Shown in pieces: positions 18,672 through 27,099 of a stretch of 64,000 bases of DNA (its first letter is position 1; each line of letters opens with the position of its first letter). The notes beneath the pieces were generated by a model. The model made no database searches. It had not been told where the DNA came from and saw only the letters and a program-made list of their open reading frames with translations. The position numbers were made by a program, and so were the translations under genes. The DNA is from Arcicella rosea (GTDB taxonomy: Bacteria > Bacteroidota > Bacteroidia > Cytophagales > Spirosomataceae): positions 19,988 to 83,987 of the forward strand of contig NZ_JACHKT010000024.1 in NCBI RefSeq assembly GCF_014204325.1, in the 5' to 3' direction.

Positions 18672-18913
18672 AAACATGAGTCATCCCGAATTTTCTCACA
18701 AAAAAGTCAATTTTAAAAGATTTCAATGTTTTTTGGATTTATTCTCGTCCTTACTTTTTGCCTTGATGCAAAAAGTAACAAAAAAATCAAGAATTCCTAA
18801 ACTCGCTTCGCTCAAACAGTAGGAATTCGTTGTCCATCAATCATAAAAAAGCGGTCTAAATTAGTTTTTCGACCGCTTTTTTATGATTTTAAAATTCGGG
18901 ATGACTCATGTTT
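18672..18913. mobile_element. MITE-like element with perfect 23-bp terminal inverted repeats
   Basis: AAACATGAGTCATCCCG and the bases to 18694 match in reverse complement the stretch 18891-18913, a perfect 23-bp inverted repeat bounding 242 bp. Inside are three nested hairpins: ACTTTTTG / CAAAAAGT near 18751-18778, GAATTCCTA / TAGGAATTC near 18793-18830, and AAAAAAGCGGTC / GACCGCTTTTTT near 18845-18882. There is no coding capacity and no obvious target-site duplication. The structure suits a non-autonomous element or a structured repeat family. Confidence 0.6.
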
Positions 18914-18925
18914 TTTGATACCAAA

Positions 18926-19134
18926 AGTATCAATCGACATACTCCGAGTATCTAAATCCATACTAAATACCGCAATTTCCCGCAAAAAAGTATCAAAATA
19001 CATACTTCAAGTATCTTCATCCATACTAAACACCGCAATTTACCGCAAAAAAGTATCAAAATACATACTCCAAGTATCTTCATCCATACTAAACACCGCA
19101 ATTTACCGCAAAAAGTATCACAATACATACTCTT
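18926..19134. repeat. Array 2: ten units of 21 bp in a 63-bp higher-order repeat
   Basis: Ten units follow each other from 18926 to 19134, all 21 bp except one of 20 bp (19094-19113). They cycle A-B-C: A is AGTAT-N8-ATACT-N3, B is AGTAT-CTTCATCC-ATACT-AAA (a first copy differs slightly), and C is CACCGCAATTTACCGCAAAAA with its two CCGCA words ten bases apart. A and B units each carry a dyad of five-base arms. The array begins 12 bp after the MITE-like element and ends just before a terminator. Confidence 0.85.
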
Positions 19135-19142
19135 ATGAAAAC

Positions 19143-19182
19143 AAAAAGCTCTCTTCAACACATTGGTTAAAGAGAGCTTTTT
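19143..19182 (-). terminator. Terminator after the DUF3098 gene
   Basis: AAAAAGCTCTCTT (19143-19155) pairs with AAGAGAGCTTTTT (19170-19182). In minus-strand direction it is 19 bp beyond the DUF3098 stop. Confidence 0.85.
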
Positions 19183-19200
19183 ATTGAATATTTTCAGGAT

Positions 19201-19404
19201 TTATGATTTTTTCAGAATGGCAAAAAATTCAATCGTAAAACCTGCCAAAACAATGATTGGGCCTAATGTCAAACCTAAAAACCCAAATCCAAATTCTTCT
19301 TTGTCTAAACTCATGATATAAAAGCCGATGAGAATAATGGCTATTCCTAGCAACATGATTAGATAATTTGTTTTTCCAAAAGGGAGTTTTTCTTTATTAG
19401 TCAT
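19201..19404 (-). CDS. DUF3098 small membrane protein
   Basis: A 67-residue protein with two transmembrane helices (about 13-32 and 40-60) separated by a short acidic loop. The N-terminal LPFGKTNYLIMLLGIAIILI and central GFGFLGLTLGPIIVLAG are typical of DUF3098. In Bacteroidota this gene regularly sits directly after ftsX, as here (46 bp), which points to a role linked with the FtsX division or envelope complex; no function is proven. Confidence 0.8.
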   Translation of the reverse strand: MTNKEKLPFGKTNYLIMLLGIAIILIGFYIMSLDKEEFGFGFLGLTLGPIIVLAGFTIEFFAILKKS

Positions 19405-19450
19405 TTTATATTTTTATTTTGAATTTCAAATGAAAGTTAATTGTGAATGT

Positions 19451-20332
19451 TTAATACAATTCATCAAGCGATAATCTTAAATATCTTTCTACCGACTGGA
19501 AAGTACTTAATATCCCCATCAAAGTACCAATGATTAAAATGCCCAAAAGTAAATAAATCATTTTATCCATTTCTTGTAATAAAACTAATCCTTCTACTTT
19601 ACGCACTGCTAATTGTTGCAACAAAATCAAGCAAGAACTTGCCACTAAACCACTTGTTAGTCCTTGCAAAGCACCTTTTATAATAAATGGTTTACGGATA
19701 AAACCATTGGTCGCTCCTACTAATTGCATACTTCTGATTAAAAATCTTTGAGAATACAATGATAATTTGATGGTATTATTCACCAAAATAATGATAATCA
19801 AGAGTAACAACATCACAAAAACCGAAAGTACTAAATAGATTTTTGAAATATTTTTATTGACTTCATCTACAAAATTCTCAACATAAGCTACTTCGTGAAC
19901 ACCCGGAATTAATTCCAAAGCAACTTTAATTTCTTTTAATTTAGCATCGTTAAAATACTCTTGCTTAATCTTTACAGCATATAAATTATGAAGTGGATTA
20001 TTATCGCCAAGTAATCTTCTATAATCCTCTCCCGACTCTTCAATGAATTGCTTTGCAGCTACTTCTTTGGAAATAAAATTGATTTGCGGAGAGTTTTCTT
20101 TTAGTAATACAAACTCTTTTTTGATTAATATTTTATAGATTGAATCTAGCTTACTAGTGGTCAAATCATCATCCAAATACACTTGTAACTCAACATTTTG
20201 TTTAACCAATTCTGCGAGTTTACGGGCATTAAGCGTCAACAAACCACACATTCCAATTAAGAAAAGTGCAATTGTTAAACTAATAACAACCATCACATTC
20301 GGAGTACTTCCTAGTTTCTTTATTTTAGCCAT
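19451..20332 (-). CDS. ftsX: Cell division protein FtsX
   Basis: A 293-residue membrane protein of the FtsX permease family: one N-terminal helix (about 13-35), a periplasmic domain (about 36-160), then three helices (about 165-190, 215-240, 255-280). With the ATPase FtsE (not encoded in this window) it controls cell-wall hydrolases at the septum. The open frame extends five codons upstream to a TTG at 20347, but the ATG at 20332 is the more likely start: it gives MAKIKKLGSTPN, and a possible -7 box TAAATTTG (minus strand, 20358-20365) leaves a short leader. DUF3098 follows. Confidence 0.88.
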   Translation of the reverse strand: MAKIKKLGSTPNVMVVISLTIALFLIGMCGLLTLNARKLAELVKQNVELQVYLDDDLTTSKLDSIYKILIKKEFVLLKENSPQINFISKEVAAKQFIEESGEDYRRLLGDNNPLHNLYAVKIKQEYFNDAKLKEIKVALELIPGVHEVAYVENFVDEVNKNISKIYLVLSVFVMLLLLIIIILVNNTIKLSLYSQRFLIRSMQLVGATNGFIRKPFIIKGALQGLTSGLVASSCLILLQQLAVRKVEGLVLLQEMDKMIYLLLGILIIGTLMGILSTFQSVERYLRLSLDELY

Positions 20333-20408
20333 AATATCTTGAGGCAAAGCTTACAAACAAATTTACGATTTTTATATCGTAATGAAAGGCAATTAACGCT
20401 TTTTAACA

Positions 20409-20439
20409 AAAAGCCATCTGAGGTTTTCAGATGGCTTTT
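20409..20439 (-). terminator. Terminator after the bifunctional nuclease gene
   Basis: AAAAGCCATCTGA (20409-20421) pairs with TCAGATGGCTTTT (20427-20439) over five bases. It separates the nuclease gene from ftsX, which therefore needs its own promoter. Confidence 0.85.
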
Positions 20440-20452
20440 ACTGGATTAATGT

Positions 20453-21043
20453 TTAATTTCTTTTGTCTAATTCATCACGAATTTTGGCTGCCTTTTCATA
20501 TTCTTCATTTGCCAAGGCTTCTTGCAACATTTTATTCAATTGTTCGATTGGATTTTCTTTTAAAATCTCTCCGAAAGTCTTTTTCGGTTTAATTTCAGGC
20601 TCAATATCATCAATTAGAGGGTCTTTCGAACTTTCGTTGGTTGAAATACCTGCTTCTGATAATACATTTTCAAAAGTATAAATCGGAACATTGAAACGTA
20701 AGGCAATCGCAATGGCATCGGATGGACGAGCATCAATATAAGTATCTTTGATGCCATCAGTACAATGGATTCTTGCAAAAAAGACACCTTCTTTTATATC
20801 GGTAATTGAAATTTCACTGACTGAATAATGAAAAGTACGAGCAAAAGATTTGAATAAATCATGCGTCATCGGACGATTAGGCTCAATCTTCTCAATTTCA
20901 ATAGCAATCGCTTGTGCTTCAAACATACCAATGATGATGGGCAATCTTCGAGGTCCAAACTCTTCTCCTAATATCAATGCGAACGAACCCGTTTGAGATG
21001 AACTAGGCGACAATCCTAATATTTCTAATTTTATTTTTTCCAC
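20453..21043 (-). CDS. Bifunctional nuclease family protein (DUF151 plus UvrB/UvrC motif)
   Basis: A 196-residue protein. Residues about 1-130 match the DUF151 bifunctional (DNase/RNase) family: LILGEEFGPRRLPIIIGMFEAQAIAIEIE and YIDARPSDAIAIALRFNVPIY. The C-terminal 35 residues form a UvrB/UvrC-type helical motif (LNKMLQEALANEEYEKAAKIRDELD). This two-part layout is typical for Bacteroidota. The start is GTG at 21043. TATCTTTG on the minus strand (21094-21101) is a good -7 box with a leader of about 45 nt. Confidence 0.85.
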   Translation of the reverse strand: MEKIKLEILGLSPSSSQTGSFALILGEEFGPRRLPIIIGMFEAQAIAIEIEKIEPNRPMTHDLFKSFARTFHYSVSEISITDIKEGVFFARIHCTDGIKDTYIDARPSDAIAIALRFNVPIYTFENVLSEAGISTNESSKDPLIDDIEPEIKPKKTFGEILKENPIEQLNKMLQEALANEEYEKAAKIRDELDKRN

Positions 21044-21093
21044 TTTACAAATATATGCTTTTAATAATTGAGGGTTTTGCCATTAGCAGGGAA

Positions 21094-21101
21094 CAAAGAT
21101 A
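21094..21101 (-). promoter_or_regulatory. -7 box of the bifunctional nuclease gene
   Basis: The minus strand reads TATCTTTG, matching TAnnTTTG. No convincing TTG lies at the usual upstream distance. A second match, TATATTTG (21048-21055), is so close to the GTG start that it would give a leaderless transcript and is less likely. Confidence 0.45.
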
Positions 21102-21150
21102 TAAACCCCGATAAATTTAAAAAAGTTTTCTGGATATTCATTCAAAATAA

Positions 21151-21183
21151 AAGACCTGTGAAATTATAAAAATCACAGGTCTT
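21151..21183 (-). terminator. Terminator after etfA
   Basis: AAGACCTGTGA (21151-21161) pairs with TCACAGGTCTT (21173-21183). It lies 23 bp beyond the etfA stop in the minus direction. Confidence 0.8.
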
Positions 21184-21205
21184 CATCCGAGAAATTGAAA
21201 TATTT

Positions 21206-22171
21206 TTACTTCGCAGCCAAAACCGCTTTGGTTAATCTTGGTAAAATATCAAAAACATCTCCTACGATTCCGTAATCAGCTGCTTTGAAAAAAGGAGCTT
21301 CTGGGTCTTTATTAATTACTACAATTACTTTGGATGAATTTACGCCAGCCAAATGTTGAATTGCCCCAGAAATACCTGCAGCTATGTATAAATTTGGAGA
21401 AACCTTGATACCTGTTTGCCCAACGTGTTCGTGGTGAGGACGCCAATCTAAATCTGAAACAGGTTTAGAACAAGCAGTTGCTGCACCCAAAGCATTGGCT
21501 AAATCTTCAACAATTCCCCAATTTTCTGGTCCTTTTAAGCCACGACCAGCCGACACCACTAAATCTGCTTCTGGTAATGAAATAGTACTTGAAGCTTTGT
21601 GCGTAGCAACGAGTTTTACACCAAAATCTGCATCAGATAAAGCTGGTGAGAAAACTTCAACTTTCGCCAATGCATCCGTTTCAACAGGACTCACAGCATT
21701 TTTTTTGATAGCAATAATTTTTTTATCGCTTTTCATCAAAACGCTTGCAAAAGCTTTCCCAGTGTAAATACTTCTTGTCACGACAAAACCATTTGAAAGA
21801 TTTGGCAAAGCTGTTACATTAGAAACGATTGAAGCCTTCAATTTTGCAGCAACTCTGGCAGCAACGGCATCCCCCAAAGATGATTTTGCCAAAATAACAG
21901 TATCAGCACCATCCGCATTAACTGCTTCAGTTAAAACAGAAGCATAAGCTTGAATATTTGAAACCGCCAAACGAGCATCATTAGCATGAAGTACTTTGGT
22001 AGCACCAAAATTTCCAGCTTTGGCAAGTTCAGCTTCAGAGGATTCGCCAATGGCTAAAACGGTAGCAGTCGTTCCTTGTAATTTAGCCAATTCGGCTCCA
22101 TAAAAAACTGCTTCGAGCGATGATTTTTTAATCGCTCCATTATCTAATTCGGTGAATATTATAACTGACAT
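21206..22171 (-). CDS. etfA: Electron transfer flavoprotein alpha subunit
   Basis: A 321-residue FAD-binding subunit of electron transfer flavoprotein, which passes electrons from acyl-CoA and other dehydrogenases to the quinone pool through ETF-QO. The C-terminal FAD domain shows LVVSAGRGLKGPENW (about 204-218), SKPVSDLDWRPHHEHVGQTG (about 235-254) and LYIAAGISGAIQHLAG. The N-terminal half is the nucleotide-binding-like domain shared with EtfB. It follows etfB by 100 bp in the same direction, and the gap contains an inverted repeat (22210-22266). Confidence 0.95.
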   Translation of the reverse strand: MSVIIFTELDNGAIKKSSLEAVFYGAELAKLQGTTATVLAIGESSEAELAKAGNFGATKVLHANDARLAVSNIQAYASVLTEAVNADGADTVILAKSSLGDAVAARVAAKLKASIVSNVTALPNLSNGFVVTRSIYTGKAFASVLMKSDKKIIAIKKNAVSPVETDALAKVEVFSPALSDADFGVKLVATHKASSTISLPEADLVVSAGRGLKGPENWGIVEDLANALGAATACSKPVSDLDWRPHHEHVGQTGIKVSPNLYIAAGISGAIQHLAGVNSSKVIVVINKDPEAPFFKAADYGIVGDVFDILPRLTKAVLAAK

Positions 22172-22209
22172 ATTTTTTCAGATTTTTGATGGAAGAAAGT
22201 ATCAATTTT

Positions 22210-22266
22210 GAATTGTGAATGATGAATGCCGGAGTTATTATTTTTGGCAATAACAATTCACAATTC
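22210..22266. repeat. Inverted repeat in the etfB-etfA gap
   Basis: GAATTGTGAAT (22210-22220) and ATTCACAATTC (22256-22266) are perfect 11-bp complements; TGCC and GGCA inside extend a possible stem. There is no T-run, so it is more likely an RNA-processing or stability element, or one of the dispersed word-like repeats seen elsewhere in the window, than a terminator. Confidence 0.5.
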
Positions 22267-22271
22267 CTAAC

Positions 22272-23006
22272 TTACAAGACTTTTGCTTCAGTTTTTAAAA
22301 GAGTAATTAGTTCTTCTGCATTCTCAGCCAGAATCATTTTACAAGCACCTTTTGGAGCAGGAAGTTCATATTTATCAGTACTTGTCAAACCTTCTCCTAC
22401 TGGCTCAATTACTTTCAAAGGTTTTGTTCTAGCCGTCATAATTCCTCTCATATTCGGAATTTTCCATTCTGCAATCGGTTCTTGACAACCCAGTACCAAT
22501 GGCAAACTAGCTTCTAAATTTTCTTTACCACCTTCTATTTCACGAGTAATTTTTGCGGTACTTCCTTCAATATCCAATTTCATTACTGGCGATAATGATG
22601 GAATGCCAAGCAATTCAGCGACCAATCCATGTACAACACCGCTGTTGAAATCGATTGATTCACGACCCATTAAAATTAAATCGTACTTTTCTTGAGCAGC
22701 AATGTTGGCAATTTGAGTTGCTACAAAATAAGAATCTGTCGCTTCGCAATTAACACGAATGGCATCATCAGCACCAATAGCCAAACATTTACGAATAACA
22801 GGCTCTGCATCGGCTTCGCCAACGTTTAGTACTGTTACTGTTCCGCCGTGCTGTTCTTTTAATTCTACTGCACGAGAAAGTGCATAATCATCATAAGGCC
22901 CTGTGATGTAGGTTACGCCTGCTTTATTAAATTTTGTATCTCCGTCCGTGAACGAAATTTTCGCTGTGGTATCGGGTACGCTGGTTACACAAACTAAAAT
23001 TTTCAT
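22272..23006 (-). CDS. etfB: Electron transfer flavoprotein beta subunit
   Basis: A 244-residue partner of EtfA, binding AMP and docking to dehydrogenases. Visible marks are the N-terminal MKILVCVTSVPDTTAKI, YALSRAVELKEQHGG (about 42-56), AIGADDAIRV (about 76-85) and LILMGRESIDFNSG (about 111-124). Length is normal. It is the first gene of etfBA. Divergent from the TPR gene at 23174; a 28-bp palindrome lies between them. Confidence 0.95.
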   Translation of the reverse strand: MKILVCVTSVPDTTAKISFTDGDTKFNKAGVTYITGPYDDYALSRAVELKEQHGGTVTVLNVGEADAEPVIRKCLAIGADDAIRVNCEATDSYFVATQIANIAAQEKYDLILMGRESIDFNSGVVHGLVAELLGIPSLSPVMKLDIEGSTAKITREIEGGKENLEASLPLVLGCQEPIAEWKIPNMRGIMTARTKPLKVIEPVGEGLTSTDKYELPAPKGACKMILAENAEELITLLKTEAKVL

Positions 23007-23128
23007 CGTATATCGTTTATTTTTGTTAATCTTTTGAGTTTTGTTTCAAGGAAGATTACATAAATTTAACTTTTTAAGGTTTAATTTGTAGTATTCCTTA
23101 TTTATTCACAATAATAACGAAAAGTTTT

Positions 23129-23156
23129 AATAATAGTATGCAAGCATACTATTATT
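23129..23156. promoter_or_regulatory. Perfect 28-bp palindrome between etfB and the TPR gene
   Basis: AATAATAGTATGC (23129-23141) and GCATACTATTATT (23144-23156) are perfect complements around AA. It ends 17 bp before the ATG of the plus-strand TPR gene and is about 120 bp upstream of etfB. No T-run follows. The symmetry and place suit an operator for a dimeric regulator of one or both genes. Confidence 0.55.
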
Positions 23157-23173
23157 TCTAAATATTTTATAAA

Positions 23174-23500
23174 ATGTCATTTAACCGATTAGCTTTACTA
23201 AAACAGTTTTTGGAAGAAGAACCTGAAAACCCTTTCAATCATTACGCATTAGCCACTGAATTGTTAAAAAGCGATGCAGAAGAATCAGGTAAGATTTATA
23301 GGTATTTACTAAAAAACCATACCGACTACTTGCCTACTTATTATCATGCAGGTGCGTTATTTTCGGAATTTGGAGAAAATGAATTGGCAGAAAAAATCTA
23401 TCAGGACGGCATTACTCTAGCCCAAAAATTAGGAAATGAAAAAGCTTTGAAGGAATTGAAAGGTGCTTATCAATTATTCTTGGATGAATTGGATATGTGA
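23174..23500 (+). CDS. Small tetratricopeptide-repeat protein
   Basis: A 108-residue helical protein with about two to three TPR-like units: RLALLKQFLEEEPENPFNHYALATELLK, YRYLLKNHTDYLPTYYHAGALFSEFG and NELAEKIYQDGITLAQKLGNEKALKEL. There is no signal peptide or membrane segment. Short cytoplasmic TPR proteins like this are conserved in Bacteroidota and probably act as adaptors; the partner is unknown. It is monocistronic, with a palindromic element directly upstream. Confidence 0.75.
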   Translation: MSFNRLALLKQFLEEEPENPFNHYALATELLKSDAEESGKIYRYLLKNHTDYLPTYYHAGALFSEFGENELAEKIYQDGITLAQKLGNEKALKELKGAYQLFLDELDM

Positions 23501-23592
23501 ATGTAAGTTGTGAATTGTGAGGGCGAACTTAAAACATTTAAAAAGAACATTTCCATTCACATAATAATTTCGTCTGTTTTCTTTTGTCATGT

Positions 23593-23635
23593 AAAAATCA
23601 GCATAAGCAACTGATTGTAAGCTACCTATGCTGAT
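23593..23635 (-). terminator. Terminator after purine-nucleoside phosphorylase gene
   Basis: ATCAGCATA (23597-23605) pairs with TATGCTGAT (23627-23635). On the minus strand the stem is followed by TTTTT (complement of 23593-23597). It lies 13 bp beyond the stop. Confidence 0.65.
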
Positions 23636-23647
23636 AAAATTTCAAAT

Positions 23648-24469
23648 TTAAGCTTCTTTTATCAAAGTACTGATAATTTTTGTCATCAAAGGTTCAGACT
23701 TGGCGGCTGCGGCAATAATTTTTTCTAAACTTGCTTTTTGTAAAGTTTCAGGAATTCCCATATCTGTAATGATTGACATTCCAAAACATTTTATACCCAT
23801 TTGATGTGCCACGATAATTTCAGGAACAGTTGACATCCCAACGGCATCAGCACCTAAAATTCTCAGTAATTTATATTCAGCACGAGTTTCTAGTTGTGGG
23901 CCTGATGCCATTACATAAGTACCTTTTTGCACAGAAATATTCAAGGATTTTGCGATACTTTCGGCTTTTTCAATCAATGTTAAATCATAAGGGTCGCACA
24001 TATCAGGAAAACGGTCGCCAAAACTAGGAATGTGTTTACCAGTCAATGGATTTTCTGGCATAAATAAGCTGATATGGTCTTGAATAATCATTAAATCGCC
24101 TACTTTAAACGCTGGATTCATCCCGCCAGAAGCATTTGAAACGATTAATTCCTTCACACCCAATTGTTGCATTACTCTAACAGGAAAAGTAACTTCTTTC
24201 ATCGAATAGCCTTCATAAAAATGAAAGCGACCTTGCATACAAATCACATTCTTATCGCCGATTTTACCAAAAATCAATTTCCCTTGATGAAACTCAACCG
24301 TTGAGACAGGAAAATTTGGAATATCTGCATAATTGATACTTTGAAAAATTTCAATTTCATTAACCAATGCTCCTAAACCTGTACCTAAAATAATACCAAA
24401 ATCAGGTTTAAAATCAGGTACTTGCTGCTTAATAAAGTCGGTGGTTTCAGTTATTTGTTGAGAATACAT
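23648..24469 (-). CDS. Purine-nucleoside phosphorylase (trimeric, PunA type)
   Basis: A 273-residue enzyme of the low-molecular-mass PNP/MTAP class, which splits inosine and guanosine with phosphate in purine salvage. Visible are the phosphate loop GIILGTGLGALVNEI (about 25-39), the GRFHFYEGYSM segment (about 80-90), VSNASGGMNPAFKVGDLM (about 111-128), and GADAVGMSTVPEIIVAHQMG (about 211-230), which contains the active-site Met and the base-binding region. Length and motifs fit mammalian-type PNP. The space upstream (24470-24544) holds a cluster of AATTTGA words. Confidence 0.92.
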   Translation of the reverse strand: MYSQQITETTDFIKQQVPDFKPDFGIILGTGLGALVNEIEIFQSINYADIPNFPVSTVEFHQGKLIFGKIGDKNVICMQGRFHFYEGYSMKEVTFPVRVMQQLGVKELIVSNASGGMNPAFKVGDLMIIQDHISLFMPENPLTGKHIPSFGDRFPDMCDPYDLTLIEKAESIAKSLNISVQKGTYVMASGPQLETRAEYKLLRILGADAVGMSTVPEIIVAHQMGIKCFGMSIITDMGIPETLQKASLEKIIAAAAKSEPLMTKIISTLIKEA

Positions 24470-24544
24470 GATAATTTGACAATTTGAAAATGTGGTAATT
24501 TGAAGATTTGAAAATTATATTTTTTGAAAATAAAGTAAAATAAA

Positions 24545-25765
24545 TTACATATTTTTCCCAGCAACGAAACCCGTTGTCCAAGCTGATTGAAAGTTAAAAC
24601 CGCCTGTTACAGCGTCAATGTCTAAAATCTCACCTGCAAAAAATAGATTTTTGATAAATTTACTTTCCATTGTTAGTGGATTTACTTCCGTTAAATCAAT
24701 ACCTCCGCAAGTAACAAATTCCTCTTTGAAAGTGGTTTTCCCTTTTACTTTTTGTGGACAATTCAGCAAGTTTTCAATCAATTTATTAGTTGATTTATTC
24801 GAAATATCAATCCATCGTATTGTTTCATCAATTTCAGCCAGTTCACAAAATTTCTTCCAAAGTCTTGAAGGCAAAGTAAATTGAGGATTCGATTGAATAA
24901 GTTTTTTAGGACTTACTTTCTTTTGCAAAGTAAAATTTTCTCTGACTTGATTTTCAGAAAATTCAGGAATCCAATTAATTAGTGCTGTAAAATCATAATT
25001 TGCATCCGCTAACTCTCTTGCTCCCCAAGCAGAAAGTTTCAAAATAGCTGGACCAGAAAAACCCCAATGTGTTATCAATAAAGCCCCTTCTTGCACAATT
25101 TTCTTTCCTGCAATTCTAACTGAAGCGTGCTGAACACTAACGCCAGACAATTCTGTAAAAAGTGAATCTGGCACATTAAAAGTAAACAATGAAGGAACAG
25201 GTTCAATGATTTGGTGCCCTAAATCTGCCAACCATTGATAAGCCGATTTTTGTGGATTTCCTCCTGTCGTAATCAACAAAGCGTCACAATCTAACTTTTC
25301 TTCGCTCAAAAGCTGAACGCCAATTACTTTATTTTCATTTGTTAAAACAGATTTAACACCCGCAGAAGTAATGATTTTTACGCCTAAATCTTTCGCCTTT
25401 TTCTCTAAACAAACAGCAATCGTTTCAGAACTATCCGTATCTGGAAACATTCTACCGTCAGCTTCAGTCTTTAAAGTAACTCCTTGTTTTTCAAACCATT
25501 CAACCGTATTTTTTGCATTAAATTGATTAAACAAGTTTCTCAGAAAGCTCCCTCCTCTTGGATAAAACTTAGATAGCTGTTTATTATCAAAGCAGGCATG
25601 AGTAACATTACAACGCCCACCACCAGAGATACGAACTTTGTTTAAAACCGTTCTATTCTTTTCTAAAAGTATTATTTTCGCAGTAGGATTACTTTCAGCA
25701 GCAGATATTGCTCCGAAATATCCCGCAGCACCAGCACCGATTATAATTATATTTTTTTGAGACAT
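24545..25765 (-). CDS. BaiN/HI0933-like flavoprotein
   Basis: A 406-residue NAD(P)/FAD-dependent oxidoreductase of the HI0933/YhiN family. The Rossmann FAD motif GAGAAGYFGAISAAE (about 8-22), the family signature RISGGGRCNVTH (about 45-56), ALLITTGG (about 162-169), and the C-terminal FFAGEILDIDAVTGGFNFQ (about 370-388) are all present. One family member, BaiN, works in bile-acid dehydroxylation in gut clostridia; the general function in free-living bacteria is unknown. Length is standard. Confidence 0.88.
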   Translation of the reverse strand: MSQKNIIIIGAGAAGYFGAISAAESNPTAKIILLEKNRTVLNKVRISGGGRCNVTHACFDNKQLSKFYPRGGSFLRNLFNQFNAKNTVEWFEKQGVTLKTEADGRMFPDTDSSETIAVCLEKKAKDLGVKIITSAGVKSVLTNENKVIGVQLLSEEKLDCDALLITTGGNPQKSAYQWLADLGHQIIEPVPSLFTFNVPDSLFTELSGVSVQHASVRIAGKKIVQEGALLITHWGFSGPAILKLSAWGARELADANYDFTALINWIPEFSENQVRENFTLQKKVSPKKLIQSNPQFTLPSRLWKKFCELAEIDETIRWIDISNKSTNKLIENLLNCPQKVKGKTTFKEEFVTCGGIDLTEVNPLTMESKFIKNLFFAGEILDIDAVTGGFNFQSAWTTGFVAGKNM

Positions 25766-25900
25766 TGATTAGTTTATCGAAGCCGTATTTGTTTACTTGC
25801 TCGAAAAGTAAAATTACGAAAAATGTTCTCTGAATTTTAATTTGAACATTTTCTAACACAATTATCATTAAAAGTGTGTGTGTTACACAACTTCGAAATC

Positions 25901-26878
25901 ATGGGCAAAATCAAATTTTTAGCTTTTCTACTATTACTTGGTATTATTTTATATTACTGGGGCAAACCTTCGCCGATGAAATCTTTGCAAAATGATTTAG
26001 CAAATATTGGTAGTCAGAAAAAAAGTAAAGAAAAAGAAGCCTTAAACCAAGAAGAAGAAACAACAATTGAAGAGGAAACTAGCAGCTTTACAGATGATGT
26101 TTCTAAGAAAATTAAAGAAAAAGTAGAAAGCTCTGTTTTAGAAACAATCCAAGAAAAGGTTTTCGGGAATTCGAATAAACATGAAGGAAATAGCGACGGA
26201 GGAACTTTGGATGATTATATTCCATACTTCAAAAACAATACTGAAATCGTTAGGCATAAAGCTTTTATTTTAAATTATCGTGAAGAATATGAGCAAGCGT
26301 CATGGGTTTTACATCGCTTAGAAAAAGAGGCCGTGGATGGTCGTGAGGCTCGTTCTAATGAATTCATTGAAGACCCTTTGGTTGAAACAGGTTCAGCCCA
26401 TACTCGTGATTATTCTCGTTCTGGTTATGACCGTGGGCATTTATGTCCAGCAGCAGACTTCAAACATGACAAGGAATTGCAAGACGAAACCTTCTATATG
26501 TCGAACATGTCCCCACAGAACCCTGATTTTAATAGAGGAATTTGGAGTAATTTAGAAGATAAAATCCGCCATTGGGTTATTAACAGAAAACAATTGATTA
26601 TTGTGACTGGTCCAGTTTTGAAAAAAGGTTTGCAAACTATCGGAAAAAGTAATTTGATAGCAGTTCCAAAATCATTTTACAAAATTGTTTACGACCCAAG
26701 TACCGAAGAAGCTATCGCATTTATAATTCCGAACGAAGGTTCAACGAAATCAATTAAATCTTTCGCAGTTAGTATTAATGCCATTGAAAAACTTACTTCA
26801 ATTGATTTTTTCGCAAAATTACCCGATGATTTGGAGCAAAAAATAGAAACTAATGTTAAAATTGAGGATTGGTTTTGA
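25901..26878 (+). CDS. DNA/RNA non-specific endonuclease (NUC1 family)
   Basis: A 325-residue nuclease. A membrane anchor or uncleaved signal covers about residues 4-22, followed by an acidic/lysine-rich linker (about 30-110). The beta-beta-alpha metal domain (about 120-320) contains the catalytic DRGHLCPAADF motif (His at about 189), and NMSPQNPDFNRGIW holds the metal-ligand Asn. Such enzymes degrade extracellular nucleic acid. The reading frame is open nine codons further to a GTG (25874), but the ATG at 25901 gives MGKIKFLAFLLLLG, a proper anchor start, and is preferred. Confidence 0.88.
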   Translation: MGKIKFLAFLLLLGIILYYWGKPSPMKSLQNDLANIGSQKKSKEKEALNQEEETTIEEETSSFTDDVSKKIKEKVESSVLETIQEKVFGNSNKHEGNSDGGTLDDYIPYFKNNTEIVRHKAFILNYREEYEQASWVLHRLEKEAVDGREARSNEFIEDPLVETGSAHTRDYSRSGYDRGHLCPAADFKHDKELQDETFYMSNMSPQNPDFNRGIWSNLEDKIRHWVINRKQLIIVTGPVLKKGLQTIGKSNLIAVPKSFYKIVYDPSTEEAIAFIIPNEGSTKSIKSFAVSINAIEKLTSIDFFAKLPDDLEQKIETNVKIEDWF

Positions 26879-27099
26879 GCAACTTACTTGATAAAGAAGA
26901 TATTTCATTTCTGTTCAGCGATAATGTCGTAACTTTATTTTCAAGTATATTATCTTTTATTCTAAACTGATAAGCATCATTTATGATAAAATAATGTATT
27001 AGACAAAGTTTGTTAATTAATAAAGCGTACCTATTTTCACATATTTATTTAAACCTATCAACTTCATCAGACAAATTTTGGCTTAATTTTTAAGAAATT

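Larger units (their letters stand above)
18655..19200. other. Intergenic region with MITE-like element and 21-bp array
   Basis: No protein gene is supported in this 546-bp region. It holds an inverted-repeat element (18672-18913), then a 21-bp array (18926-19134), then a terminator (19143-19182). A 90-codon open frame across the array exists only because the 63-bp period is a multiple of three. Confidence 0.7.

Noticed and set aside
18926..19134. CRISPR array
   Set aside because: Units are contiguous with no unique spacers and the repeat unit is 21 bp; no cas genes are present.
18915..19187. 90-codon plus-strand open frame over array 2 and the matching minus-strand frame
   Set aside because: Both frames result from the 63-bp period; the sequence is better explained as a non-coding array.
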